From Inia geoffrensis (lineage: Eukaryota > Chordata > Mammalia > Artiodactyla > Iniidae): a stretch of 64,000 nt of DNA. The first letter of the stretch is position 1; each line of letters opens with the position of its first letter. The stretch lies in contig CM070901.1 in assembly GCA_036417435.1 (NCBI GenBank), positions 67,436,501-67,500,500 of the forward strand. The letters are read 5' to 3'. This document shows, one piece after another, positions 11,791-25,330 of the stretch. Made by a program: the position numbers and the translations under genes. The notes beneath the pieces are model-generated. The model had not been told where the DNA came from, ran no database searches, and saw only the letters and a program-made list of their open reading frames with translations.

Positions 11791-14358
11791 GGGGTAAACT
11801 ATAATGGCTGTATACATTAAAGGTGTCCGTATTTCTATATAAATGAAAGAGAAAATGGATATATAATGTTACTGATGTAATCATCAAGTAAACTCAGCTT
11901 AAGTGGATCCTCAGACAACTCTGTTCTATTTTTTACAATATGCCTAAGACCTGGATAAGAGTAAATCTCAAAGTAAGCTAACAATTATTTAGAAAAAGCC
12001 CTCTAAAAGAAGTTTTTGAAAAAGTCTCTTCTAAGATAAGACTTTTTAATGCAAGTATCTTTCCAAATTCATTTAGTCACATTTTTTTTTCCAGCCAGAC
12101 AAAGAATCTGGCTAAAAGGCCATGAAAGCAGAGATAAGAAAATGGCCAAACTCCAAGATCCATGAGCACACTCAAGTTGAGAAGTTCCAAAACAACAGAA
12201 GCTGTATCCTTTTGAAGTAGACTTTATAAACGAATTTCCTTTGATTTCTAAGGAAATTCCTCTTGCCTCTGAAGATTTTATATAAAGTTATATGTACTAA
12301 ACAAAAATTTCTAAGAAATAAATAATATACATTAAGAAAATATGCCATTCTTCCAAGCATGTATTAGGTATTAATCTAGGCATTAATTTAGAAAATTTCA
12401 TTGCCATTCTGTAAAACTCTCTATTATGGCCTTCCATGGGAATAAACCTTTGGCAAAGCTTTTGAACCAATAACATCACCAGTCAACCTTTCTGCATTAA
12501 TTAGCATCTTTCCTATTCTTTGTCCAAAGTTTCAAGTTTCTGGCTCATGCTGCTTGAATCTGTAGAGATACTAGACACCATCCCTTCTCCACAAAAGAAA
12601 GCAGTGAGGTCTAACAACAATCCACTGCCAAATGACTCTGCCAAATATTAAAAAAACGAGGATGCAAGTACCTCAAAGTTCTCCTTATTGACTATTAAAC
12701 ATTTCACAATCAAACATTTCACCAAGGTGATTTTTTTTTAGCTCTAAAGCTTAGATTCAGAGACAAGCACAAAGCTGATGCATCTATGGCTAGTACAACC
12801 ATAAAAAAAGAAAAGACAGGTCATCTCTAACTGAACTTTCTGCTGGACTTCAGCACTGTTTATGTTACTTCTTAGATCAGTAAAATAGATTTAAATTTCT
12901 CCAAGCAAAACATGTAAATATACCCTTTAAATGATTATGGAAAACAATGAACTTCCATCACTGTGACTTCTCTTAGTGAACCATACCTAAAATTGTTCTG
13001 TTTAATAAGCACTGAGTGGCTATCATTGTGCTGAGTGTCAGCAGTGGTAATAAAAAAGCACGTGACACTTCCTGCCTTTCAGAGGCTTATGATGCAGATG
13101 AGAAAACAAGTCTTTTAGATCAAACCACTAGGGACCAATACAAGAAAGAACTTTTTTTTTAAAGCAGGTGTTGAGTAGCATAATAAACAGTTTATGAAGC
13201 TCTAAGGGCCCACCAAAATCATTTTCGCAGAAGAGTGGCACAGGCTGTTCCTTCTGCATAGTTGCTGGCTTACAAAGCAAAAGAATACATTTAATGAAAT
13301 CAACCCTATTTTCCTGGTCACAAAAGAATGGACCACGGATCATGAGCCAGGGTTATCACAGCAATTCTACCCAACTATATATATAAAATCAGATCCTCTT
13401 TCCGCTTAGGGAGTCTGAATGAGCAATGTGTGAAAAAGACTAAAATGGAATTACTGGAGCTGCTGTTGAATCAGTAATGACAACAAGCCACTATTCCAAT
13501 TTTCCATGAGGACAAGTGTACGTTCCAAGCTATGAAGCATAAGAGTTGGTTTATTAAATAATGGTATACTAAACCGTCAATAGCTACATCTACTTTTTTA
13601 GATATTAAAATATTTTGTTAAACACATGTCCAATTATACAATAAAACCACATGGTTTGCTTATTGGCTCTGTTAAGTCTGGTTTATACTAAGCAAAACCT
13701 TGAGGCATGAGAATCCCTATATTTCTTCATTTCTAATGTAATCACACAGTATCAATTTCTGTCAATGAAATTAAGAGCCTAAATGAAAGAAAAAGTCTAC
13801 AACTTTCTACACAAGAAATGATGCCACTTGCCTTTTTGATGAAACTGTTAGAATATTTTATATGGAAAAATATAAAAAAAAACTAAGCATGAGATCATTA
13901 TGTCTTTCATTTTCATTTTAGCAAGAACAAAAAGCACAATCCAGGATTTAAGAATCAAATTCCTGTCCAATGACACTATTTATAGTCATGATGATAAAAT
14001 TAACTTCCTTATCCCAACTGTTAAAACAAAGTAAAGCAAGAAAGAAAAAGTGAAAAAGGATGCTGTCTCTCTCTAACTACTGGTATCTAGTTAAGTTCAT
14101 GCTTATCCTCACTTTACCTTGATATAAAACACTAAGATATGACAAATCAGTAATTAGGAAATGAAAAGCTCAAGCATAATGTGAAAGAGAGTCCTAACAG
14201 TTTTCTTAAACATGAGAATGTTTTTTCTACAACATCAAAGGATTGGTGGGAGGGTGATAAATAATTTTCTAGTAGCACTTTTCACAGCAAATTAATGAGA
14301 AGTAGCTTTCACAAATGCAAGAAACGCAATGCATTTATTTTAAAAAAGAACACCATTC
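11791..14358. other. ATF6 intron, no gene seen
   Basis: AT-rich unique-looking sequence. Open frames here are short and unsupported. No tRNA, rRNA or conserved exon was recognised. Confidence 0.45.
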
Positions 14359-14566
14359 GGGCTTCCCTGGTGGCACAGTGGTTGGGAGTCCACCTGCCGA
14401 TACAGGGAACGCGGGTTCGTGCCCCAGTCCGGGAAGATCCCACATGCTGCGGAACGGCTAGGCCCGTGAGCCATGGCCGCTGAGCCTGCACGTCCCAAGC
14501 CTGTGCTCCGCAATGGGAGAGGCCACAACAGTGAGAGGCCCGCATACCGCAAAAAAAAAAAAAAAA
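14359..14566 (+). mobile_element. CHR-type SINE
   Basis: Full copy from gggcttccctggtggcacag to gcataccgc and a 16-base poly-A. No convincing target-site duplication seen. Confidence 0.9.
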
Positions 14567-15888
<1,322 letters not shown>

Positions 15889-16224
15889 TCAAAAACGCTT
15901 CCCATTCTGAATTATAGGAATCTCTCTCAACCAAAATATTAGTAGTATTTTGGCAGCAATTTTTACAGTAACATTTTGAAAAGCTCAAGGTCAGGATATT
16001 TGTAAGATCCAATTCACTAAAGCCAAAACTCTCATTTCTGTATCAAGCCTCTAAAATGTACCAGTCGAGTGCATTGTAAAGCATGTAAAAAAAATAGAAG
16101 TACCAGAAAATAGATTTCTGCATTGGTTTGCATGATTTTAAAATTTTGGTAACATAAATTAAGTCTGAGGAAAAGTTATCTTTCACCGTTCTGTCAAACG
16201 TGTGAAGGCGCACTTGTCTATGAG

Positions 16225-16460
16225 GCTGTGTGAAAGGTGAAAAGCACTTAGGATTTGGAAACAAATACACCTGGCTCTGAATTCCTGCTCCACCTCTCAA
16301 CTGGATATTCTCAGGGAAATCAATCTCTGAGGAACCTCAGTTTCCTCAACAATAAAATGAGGGTAACCACATAAACCTTTCAGGACTGTTACTGGGGTCA
16401 GAGATGTTAGTACCAAGCATGGGTCCTCTTCCATGGGAGTCACTCAACAACTGCTAGCCA
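16225..16460 (+). mobile_element. MIR SINE
   Basis: Contains ggatttggaaacaaatacac, cctcagtttcctcaacaata and aaatgagggtaaccacataa. Lies in the intron upstream of the ATF6 exon at 15715. Confidence 0.8.
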
Positions 16461-16820
16461 GAGATATTAAAAGTACCAAGTCAGGGCCTTGGTAAAATTA
16501 TAACTAAAATTATAATACCTCAAAGCACATCTTATCCCAAGATATACTCAAATGATATTAATATAGTTCTTAATAATATTTGCAGGGACTTTTATTGTTT
16601 AGCACAATAAGCCAACACCCAAAAGTTAGAGTTAAAAAAAAATACATTTTTCTTCAAAAAGAAAAATCATATTCTTTTATGTCTTCAACCAAACTTTTAC
16701 TAACTTAAGAGGAGGGCAAGATTGACCTAAAAGGAAACTATAACTGAGTCATAAGAACTTCCTTTGAAATAATTTCACGTGCTCAAGAGGCCATCTCTGA
16801 CTGTAATATTTTGAATATAC

Positions 16821-19800
16821 AGTCAATTCTTATTATTTATGGTACTTATAGTCCTATAAAGTCAGTGAAAACACTGAATTAGCAAACACTGAACCATTCC
16901 CCTAAGGGAAATACAGGTTAGGTTCCTGTGAACGCTTAGTTACAGCATTTTTTCTTCCCTGAATTTTTTGAATTTATTTTTTTATACAACAGGCTCTTAG
17001 TCATCAATTTTATACACATCAGTGTATACATGTCAATCCCAATTGCCCAATTCATCCCACCACCACCACCACCACCGCCCTGCCGCTTTCCCCCCTTGCT
17101 GTCCATACGTTTGTTCTCTACATCTGTGTCTCAATTTCTGCCCTGGAAACTGGTTCATCTGTACCATTTTTCTGGCTCCACATATATGCGTTAATATACG
17201 ATATTTGTTTTGCTCTTTCTGACTTACTTCACTCTGTATGACAGTCTCTAGAGCCATCCACGTCTCAACAAATGACCCAATTTCGTTCCTTTTTATGGGT
17301 GAATAATATTCCATTGTATATATGTACCACAACTTCTCTATCCATTTGTCTGTCGATAGGCATTTAGGTTGCTTCCATGACCTGGCTATTGTAAATAGTG
17401 CTGCAATGAACACTGCAGTGCATGTGTCTTTTTGCATTATGGATTTCTCTGGGTATATGCCCAGTACTGGGATTGCTGGGTCATATGGTAATTCTATTTT
17501 TAGTTTCTGAAGGAACCTTCATACTGTTCTCCATAGTGGCTGTATCAATTTACATTCCCACCAACAGTGCAAGGGGGCTCCATTTTCTCCACACCCTCTC
17601 CAGCATTTGTTGTTTATAGATTTTCTGGTGATGCCCATTCTAACTGGTGTGAGGTGATACCTCATTGTAGTTCTAATTTGCATTCCTCTAATAATTACTG
17701 ATGTTAAGCAGCTTTTCATGTGCTTCTTGGCCATCTGTATGTCTTCTTTGGAGAAATGTCTATTTAGGTCTTCTGCCCATTTTTGTATTCGGTTGTTTTT
17801 TTTTAAATATTGAGCTGCATGAGCTGTTTATATATTTTGGAGATTAATCCTGGGTCTGTTGATTCATTTCAAAATATTTTCTCCCATTCTGAGGGTTGTC
17901 TTTCTGTCTTGTTTGTAGCTTCCTCTGCTATGCAAAAGCTTTCAAGTTTCATTAGGTCCCATTTATTTTCGTTTTTATTTCCATTATACTAGGAGGTGGA
18001 TCAAAAAAGATCTTGCTATGATTTCTGTAAAAGACTCTTCTTCCTATGCTTTCCTCTAACAGTTTTATAGTGTCCAGTCTTACACTTAGGGCTCTAATCC
18101 ATTTTGAGTTTATTTTTGTGTATGGTGTTAGGGAGTGTTCAAATTTCATTCTTTTACATGTAGCTGTCCAGTTTTCCCAGCACCACTTATTGAAGAGACT
18201 GTCTTTTCTCCATTGTATATCCTTGCCTCCTTTGTCATAGATTAGTTGACCATAGGTGCGTGGGTTTATCTCTGGGATTTCTATCCTGTTCCATTGATCT
18301 ATGTTTCTGTTTTTGTGCCAGTACCATATTGTGTTGATTACTGTAGCTTTGTAGTATAGTCTGAAGTCAAGGAGTCTGATTCCTCCAGCTCTGTTTTTTT
18401 CCCTCAAGACTGCTTTCGCACTTCGGGGTCTTTCAGGTCACCATACAAATTTTAAGATTTTTTGTTCTACTTCTGTAAAAAATGCCATTGGTAATTTGAT
18501 AGGGATTGCATTGAATCTGTAGCTTGCTTTGGGTAGTACAGCCATTTTCACAATGTTGATTCTTCCAATCCAAGAACATGGTATATCTCTCCATCTTTTT
18601 GTACCATCTTTAATTTCTTTTATCACTGTCTTATAGTTTTCTGCATATTGGTTTTTTGTCTCCTTAGGTAGGTTTATTCCTAGGTATTTTATTCTTTTTG
18701 CTGCAATGGTAAATGGGAGTGTTTCCTTAATTTCTCTTTCAAATTTTTCATCATTAGTGTATAGGAATGCAAGAGATTTCTGTGCATTAATTTTGTATCC
18801 TGGTACTTTACCAAATTCATTGATTAGCTCTAGTAGTTCTCTGGGGGCATCTTTAGGATTCTCTATGTATAGTATCATGTCATCTGCAAACAGTGACAGT
18901 TTTACTTCTTTTCCAATTTGTATTCCTTTTATTTCTTTTTCTTCTCTGATTGCTGTGGCTAAAACTTCCAAAACTATGTTGAATAATAGTGGTGAGAGTG
19001 GATACCCTTGTCTTGTTCCTGATCTTAGAGGAAATGCTTTCAGTTTTTCACCATGGAGAATGATGTTTGCTGTGGGTTTGTCATATATGGCCTTTGTTAT
19101 GTTGAGGTAGGTTCCCTCTATGCCCACTTTCTGGAGAGTTTTTATGATAAATGGGTGTTGAATTTTGTCAAAAGCTTTTTCTGCATGTATTGAGATGATC
19201 ATATGGTTTTTATTCTTCAATTTGTTAATATGGTGTATCACATTGATTGATTTGCATATACTGAAGAATCCTTGCATCCGTGGGAAAAATCCCATTTGAT
19301 CATGGTATATGATCCTTTTAATGTGTTGTTGAATTCTGTTTGCTAGTATTTTGCTGAGGATTTTTGCATCTATATTCATCAGTGACATTGGTCTGTAATT
19401 TTTTTTTTGTAGTATCTTTGTCTGGTTTTGGTATCAGGGTGATGGTGGCCTCATAGAATGAGTTTGGAAGTGTTCCTGCCTCTGCAATTTTTTGGAAGAG
19501 TTTGGGAAGGATGGGCGTTAGCTCTTCTCTAAATGTTTGACAGAATTCTCCAGTGAAGCCATCTGGTCCTGGACTTTTGTTTGTTGGACGATTTTTAATC
19601 ACAGTTTCAATTTCATTACTTGTGATTGGTCTGTTCGTATTTTCTGTTTCTTCCTGGTTCAGTCTTGGAAGGTTATACCTTTCGAAGAATTTGTCCATTT
19701 CTTCCAGGTTGTCCATTTTTTTGGCATAGAGTTGCTTGTAGTAATCTCTTAGGATGCTTTGTATTTCTGCAGTGTCCGTTGGAACTTTTCCTTTTTCATT

Positions 19801-22465
19801 TCTAATTTTATTTATTTGAGTCCTCTCCCTCTTTTTCTTTATGAGTCTGGCTAATGGTTTATTAATTTTGTTTATCTTCTCAAAGAACCAGCTTTTAGTT
19901 TTATTGATCTTAGCTTTGCTTCTTTGTTTCTATTTCATTTATTTGTGCTCTGATCTTTACGATTTCTTTCCTTCTGCTAACTCTGGGCTTTGTTTGTTCT
20001 TCTTTCTCTAGTTCCTTTAGGTTTAAGGTTAGATTGTTTATTTCAGATTTTTCCTGTTTCTTGAGGTAGGCTTGTATATATGAACTTCCTTCTTAGAAGT
20101 GCTTTTGCTGCATCCCATAGGTTTTGGATCGTCGTGTTTTCATTATCATTTGTGTCTAGGTATTTTTTGATTTCCTCTTTGATTTCTTCAGTGATCTCTT
20201 AGTTATTTAGTAATGTATTGTTTAGGCTCCATGTGTTTGTATTTTTTACGTTTTTTTCCCCGTAATTCATTTCTAGTCTCATGGCATTGTAGTCAGAAAA
20301 GATGCTTGATACGATTTCAGTTTTCTTAAATTTACTGAGGCTTGATTTGTGACCCAAGATGTGATCTATCCTGGAGAATGTTCCGTGTGCACTTGAGAAG
20401 AAAGTGTAATCTGCCTTTTTTGGATGGAATGTCCTCTAAATGCGAATTAAATCTATCTGGTCTATTGTGTCATTTAAAGCTTCTGTTTCCTTATTAATTT
20501 TCTGTTTGGATGATCCATCCATTGGTGTAAGTGAGGTGTTAAGGTCCCCCATTATTAGTATGTTACTGTAGATTTCCTCTTTTATAGCTGTTAGCAGTTG
20601 CCTTATGTATTGAGGTGCTCCTATGTTGGGTGCGTGTATATTTACAATTGTTATACCTTCTTCTTGGATTGATCCCTTGATCATTATGTAGTGTTGTTCC
20701 TTGTCTCTTTTAACATTCTTTATTTTAAAGTCTATTTTATCTGATATGAGTATTGCTACTCCAGTTTTCTTTTGATTTCCATTTGCATGGAATATCTTTT
20801 TCCATTCCCTCACTTTCAGTCTGAATGTGTCCCTAGGTCTCAACTGGGTCTCTTGTAGACAGCATATATATGGGTCTTGTTTTTGTATCCATTCAGCAAG
20901 CCTGTGTCTTTTGGTTGGAGCATTTAAACCATTCACATTTAAGGTAATTATCAATATGTATGTTCCTATGATCATTTTTTAAATTGTTTTGGGTTTGCTT
21001 TTGTACGTCCTTTACTTCTCTTGTGTTTCCTACTTAGAGAAGTTCCTTTAGCATTTGTTGTAGAGCTGGTTTGGTGGTCCTGAATTCTCTTAGCTTTCAC
21101 TTGTCTGTAAAGCTTTTTATTTCTCCATCAAAGCTGAATGAGATCCTTGCTGGGTAGAGTAATCTTGGTTGTAGGTTCTTCTCTTTCATCACTGTAAGCA
21201 TATCATGCCACTCCCTTCTCACTTGTAGAGTTTCTGAACTCCCTTGTATGTTATTTGTCATTTTTCCATTGCTGCTTTCAATAATTTTTCTTTGTCTTTA
21301 ATTTTTGACAATTTGATTACTATGTGTCTCGGCATGTTTCTTCTTGGGTTTATCCTGTATGGGACTTGCTACACTTCCTGGATTTGGGTGGCTATTTCCT
21401 TTCCCACGTTAGCGACGTTTTCGACTATAATCTCTTCAAATATTTTCTCAGGTCCTTTCTCTCTCTCTTCTCCTTCTGGGACCCCTATAATGCGAATGTT
21501 GTTTCATTTAATGTTATCCCAGTGGTCTCTTAGGCTGTCTTCATTCCTTTTCATCCTTTTTCTTTATTCTGTTCCACAGCAGTGAATTCCACCATTCTGT
21601 CTTCCAGGTCACTTAACCATTCTTCTGCCTCAGTTATCCTGCGATTGATTCTTTCTAGTGTAGTTTTCATTTCAGTTATTGTATCGTTCACCTCTGTTTT
21701 TTTGGGTCTTCTGGGTCTTTGTTAAACATTTCTTGCATCTTCTCGATCTCTGCCTCCATTCTTTCACCGAGGTCCTGGATCATCTTTACTATCATTATTC
21801 TGAATTCTCTTTCTGGAAGATTGCCTATCTCCACTTCATTTAGTTGTTTTTCTGGGGTTTTATCTTGTTCCTTCATCTGGTACATAGCCCTCTGCCTTTT
21901 CATCTTGTCTATCTTTCTCTGAATATGGTTTTTGTTTCACAGACTGCAGGACTGTCTGCCCTCTGGTGGATGAGACTCTCTTAGTTACAGCATTTTTATC
22001 AAATGATCAATATATAACCCTGTTTTATGTGTTTCTATTTAAAGACACCTTCTTTAACAAATGCTGTTCACTCATTAACACTGAACTCACAGTCAGTAGA
22101 ACTATGTCTCATGCATGAATGAAGCTTTCTAACATGTGTATTTTCTCCACATGGCACAATACAGTTTTCTCAAGCTTATGAACACTAGGCAGCACTTCAG
22201 TACTATGCTTGGGGGCCATTTTAAAGGAAGAATTCACAAGCAAAAATCATAAAATGTGAAAAATATAGCACCAAATAGATCTCAAAAAGGACAACTGTTT
22301 ACAGTATGAGAGCTGAAACAGGAAGGTGAAGTATTGCTTTGTTAAACTTTTGGGAATGCAAATGACCATGACAGCACTTTCAATATTGATTTTGGGGGTA
22401 GAAATAAATTTTTGCTAGTAAGCGGATTCATAAATACAGAATATATGAATAAGGAAGGTCAACTA
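16821..22465. mobile_element. Tigger-like non-autonomous DNA element split by L1
   Basis: Left part 16821-16952 begins cagtcaattcttattattta; right part 21980-22465 ends gaataaggaaggtcaact. These ends are imperfect inverted repeats with TA at both borders, typical of pogo/Tigger elements. The body has no coding frame. The L1 at 16953 interrupts it, and the element reads continuously when the L1 is removed. Confidence 0.6.
16953..21979 (-). mobile_element. Long L1 with ORF1 and ORF2 remnants and 18-base duplication
   Basis: On the minus strand the insert starts shortly before ORF1. ORF1 begins at 21903 with MKRQRAMYQMKEQDKTPEKQ and is broken by stops. ORF2 starts at 20975 with MIIGTYILIITLNVNGLNAP (endonuclease domain). 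The reverse-transcriptase block at 18438-19388 keeps LFADDMILY with both catalytic Asp residues. The C-terminal domain extends to about 17519, then comes the 3' end. Identical 18-base flanks, cttagttacagcattttt, lie at 16935-16952 and 21980-21997. ORF2 is split between frames, so the copy is inactive. Confidence 0.95.
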
Positions 22466-22482
22466 TAATTCACTTTAAAACA

Positions 22483-22550
22483 TTTTTTAAAGATTATTTT
22501 TTAAATAGCAGTTTCAGGTTCACAGCAAACTTGAGCGGAAGGTACAGAGA
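22483..22550 (-). mobile_element. Old L1 scrap
   Basis: tagcagtttcaggttcacag and adjoining text resemble a short old L1 3' fragment. Confidence 0.4.
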
Positions 22551-22762
22551 TCAAAAACATTTTTAACTAATGAAGAAATAATATGAATATATTATTAAAC
22601 ATATACATAGTAAATGAATGAAATATTCTGGTTACAGAGAACTGTTAGTTTTTACATATATCTGAATTATCTATTTCTACAAGATAATGATGAGAACAAG
22701 TTTAAGATGGAAGAGAAGTGTGTATTTCAATCTTACTGAAATCCTAGGTATTTAAAATTCCT

Positions 22763-22959
22763 GGGACCCCCCCTGGTGGTCCAGTGGTTAAGACTCCACG
22801 CTCCCAATGTGGGGGGCCTGGGTTCGATCCCTGGTCATGGAACTGCATCCCACATGCCACAGTGAGATCCCATATGCCACAACTAAGACCTGGAGCAGGT
22901 GAGTGTGTGAGTGAGTGAGTGAGTGAGTGAATGAATGAATGAATGAAGAAAGAAAGAAT
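22763..22959 (+). mobile_element. SINE with simple-repeat tail next to an ATF6 exon
   Basis: Begins gggaccccccctggtggtcc, contains tgggttcgatccctggtc, and ends in GTGA and GAAT repeats (22900-22947). Flanks aaaattcct at about 22754 and 22960 form a short duplication. Its end lies about 27 bases inside the intron from the ATF6 donor at 22995. Confidence 0.85.
22900..22947 (+). repeat. (GTGA)n/(GAAT)n microsatellite
   Basis: Tetranucleotide tract forming the SINE tail. It is likely length-variable and lies about 50-95 bases from an ATF6 splice donor. Confidence 0.9.
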
Positions 22960-22995
22960 AAAATTCCTTCGCCAAGAGCTTCCACACTTTCTTAC

Positions 22996-23063
22996 CTGAT
23001 GCTAGTGGTTTCTGTGTATTGGACAGCCATGAGCTGAGAATTTGAGCCCTGTTCCAGAGCACC
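22996..23063 (-). CDS. ATF6: ATF6 lumenal exon (68 bases, SINE-flanked)
   Basis: The minus-strand acceptor is a strong pyrimidine tract ending ctttcag and the donor is gtaaga. The 68-base exon has 22 codons, GALEQGSNSQLMAVQYTETT then SI, plus AG, which joins C of the next exon to give Ser. The junction reads TTSISRNSG, whereas I recall human ATF6 as TTSSISRNSG, so one Ser codon appears to be missing in frame. The exon is short and lies between two SINEs of opposite orientation. The nearer one, with a simple-repeat tail, ends about 27 bases into the intron beyond the donor. Exon skipping would shift the frame because 68 is not a multiple of three. Confidence 0.93.
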
Positions 23064-23184
23064 CTGAAAGAAAAAAAATGGTTAGATGTCATATAATGTA
23101 ATTATATGAAAAGCTTCCTATATTGACTCATTCTACATTTACTAAACTTCATTAAAGTATTCATAAAGTTTGTTTGGGTTTTTT

Positions 23185-23476
23185 TTTTGGCTGCTTTGGG
23201 TCTTCGTTGCTGTATACAGGCTTTCTCTAGTTGCAGCGAGCGGGGGCTACTCTTCCTTGCGGTGCATGGGCTTCTCACTGCGGTGGCTTCTCTTGTTGCA
23301 GAGCACAGGCTCTAGGCACATGGGCTTCAGTAGTTGTGGTGCACAAGCTCACTAGTTGTGGCGCACGGGCTTAGTTGCTCCACGGCATGTGGGATCTTCC
23401 CAGACCAGGGATCGAACCCGTGTCCCCTGCATTGGCAGGCAGATTCTTAACCACTGCGCCATCAGGGAAGTCCCCG
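23185..23476 (-). mobile_element. Long CHR-related SINE, minus strand
   Basis: Reverse complement begins ggggacttccctgatggcgc. It has the long CAACTA-rich body of the older CHR subfamily and a tail read here as ggttttttttttggctgctt. Confidence 0.9.
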
Positions 23477-23635
23477 TAAAGTTGTTTTCATGAATACACT
23501 GACATATTAAGTTCACATAACTAAATACCAATATAGAAATTAGAACACTTTCGGTCACATTCTGGGCTGAGAGATGTGTCTTACGGACAGTAAGACATTT
23601 AAGGCACTTCCCACAAAGATTAAAGAAATAGCTCA

Positions 23636-23839
23636 GGACTTCCCTGGTGGCGCAGTGGTTGAGAGTCCGCCTGCCAGTGCAGGGGACACGGGTCCGTGTC
23701 CCGGTCCGGGAAGATCCCACATGCTGCGGAGCGGCTGCGCCCTTGAGCCATGGCCGCTGAGCCTGTGCGTCCGGAGCCTGTGCTCCGCAACGGGAGAGGC
23801 CACAACAGTGAGAGGCCCGCGTACCGCAAAAAAAAAAAA
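23636..23839 (+). mobile_element. CHR-type SINE
   Basis: Full young copy ending gcgtaccgc plus poly-A. The short flanking match agctca suggests the insertion site. It is inverted relative to the SINE at 23185, 159 bases away. Confidence 0.93.
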
Positions 23840-25140
23840 GCTCAAAAACTTAGTCCAAGTATCACAAGGTTTATGACCAAGTCATACAAGTATTACTGAA
23901 CATATAACAACTTACGTTTGTCTAAAATAATTATTTTCCGAATGAAAATTTCCTGAAGTATGAAAGGTCTATAATGAAACTAGATCCTATTGTTTACTGA
24001 GTTAAACACAAAGATCTTCATGCCTAAATACACCTGTGGACTAATCCATCATTAAAGATATCTCATCAATGATTCTTGGCCAGAGAACAGTCCAATCTGG
24101 AACCATTAGTGGTCCACATAGACTACACTGGAAACCTGTCTTCCACATAGCACCTGCTTTGCACTATGCCTTCTTATATACCCCAGCAGCTTTGTAAGCT
24201 GATCTTCAAAGAAGTTTTATAAGAGTATCTGAGTTCAAGAGCACATTACCAATTATTATGTTAGGAAGTGACCTTATTATTACCTGTCAAACAGTGACTT
24301 GAATAACTGTTTAATCTTAAGATTACTAGCATTTCTTCATTACTGTATCCATCCATCCTTCCTTCAGCAATCAAACTTTCATAGAGTGCCTACTACATGT
24401 ACTGGTGCTACAGAATTTAACATTTGACTTTTGCCCTCTAGAAGCTTGCAGTTTAACTGGAAAGACAGATACGTAGAAATGATATAATGTGATGCTAAAA
24501 TAGAAGAATATACAAAGGGTTATGGGAAGAGAAGAGGGAACAATTTTGTTTGGTGGTAGATGGAACCAATATGCAGGGGTGAATAGAGGGCTTCCAATTT
24601 CTGGCTCTGTAACAAGTCAAGGGTCTAATTTTATGAAAATCTAATGTCGGTCTTACATACAGTAAGTTTAAAAATGTGTTAAACAAAAATAAAAAGAGCA
24701 CAGATAAAATGAAAAGAAAAACAAATACATTTAAATAATAAAATACTGTATTTATTGATATGCTCATCAAGCAAGTAGTAAATCAAGCCAAAATTAAACT
24801 ACAGCTAGTGGATAAATATAAAATTTTAAATAAACAGATTAAATAGCTGGTGAATTTTAAATGATTTTGCTACTTTGGCACACATGAAATTAGCAGAGAA
24901 GTCTGAAAGAAGCCGACTTCTTTCTCTAGGCTCAGAAATGAGTGGGTAGGCTTTACGGAAAGCTGAGTTACAGAGACATCAGGCAAACAGCAATTGAATA
25001 TGCCATTAACCTATCCAAGATTTACACCAATAAACAAAGGGACTTCTGAAAACTTTGCCATGAACTTCAGCATTTTTAGCTATGTGGATTTAGCAAAAGG
25101 TCACAATCAGCAAAAAAAAGTGAGACAGACATTTACATAG
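23840..25140. other. ATF6 intron with an L2-like scrap
   Basis: Around 24340-24480, catagagtgcctactacatg and agaagcttgcagtttaactg look like a minus-strand L2 end. The rest is unassigned. Confidence 0.45.
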
Positions 25141-25144
25141 AAAT

Positions 25145-25330
25145 GAGAAAGATATTAAAATCTCCAATTATGTTGCAGATTTATCTGTTTTTCCCTTTAG
25201 TTCTGTCACTTTTTTGCATTATGTTTTTGAAACTTTGTTACTTGGAGCCTATACATTTAGAATTTTTATGACTTCTTAATTTAATATGTCAAAAGATAAG
25301 GCAAAAAACTCATTTAGGCCAATAATTTTT
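25145..25330 (-). mobile_element. Old L1-like fragment
   Basis: Text such as tgttacttggagcctataca and ctccaattatgttgcagatt resembles the reverse complement of an old L1 endonuclease region, as at 57000-57200. Confidence 0.45.

Noticed and set aside
18438..19388. 316-codon reverse-transcriptase frame as a host gene
   Set aside because: It is L1 ORF2 within an insertion bounded by a target-site duplication.
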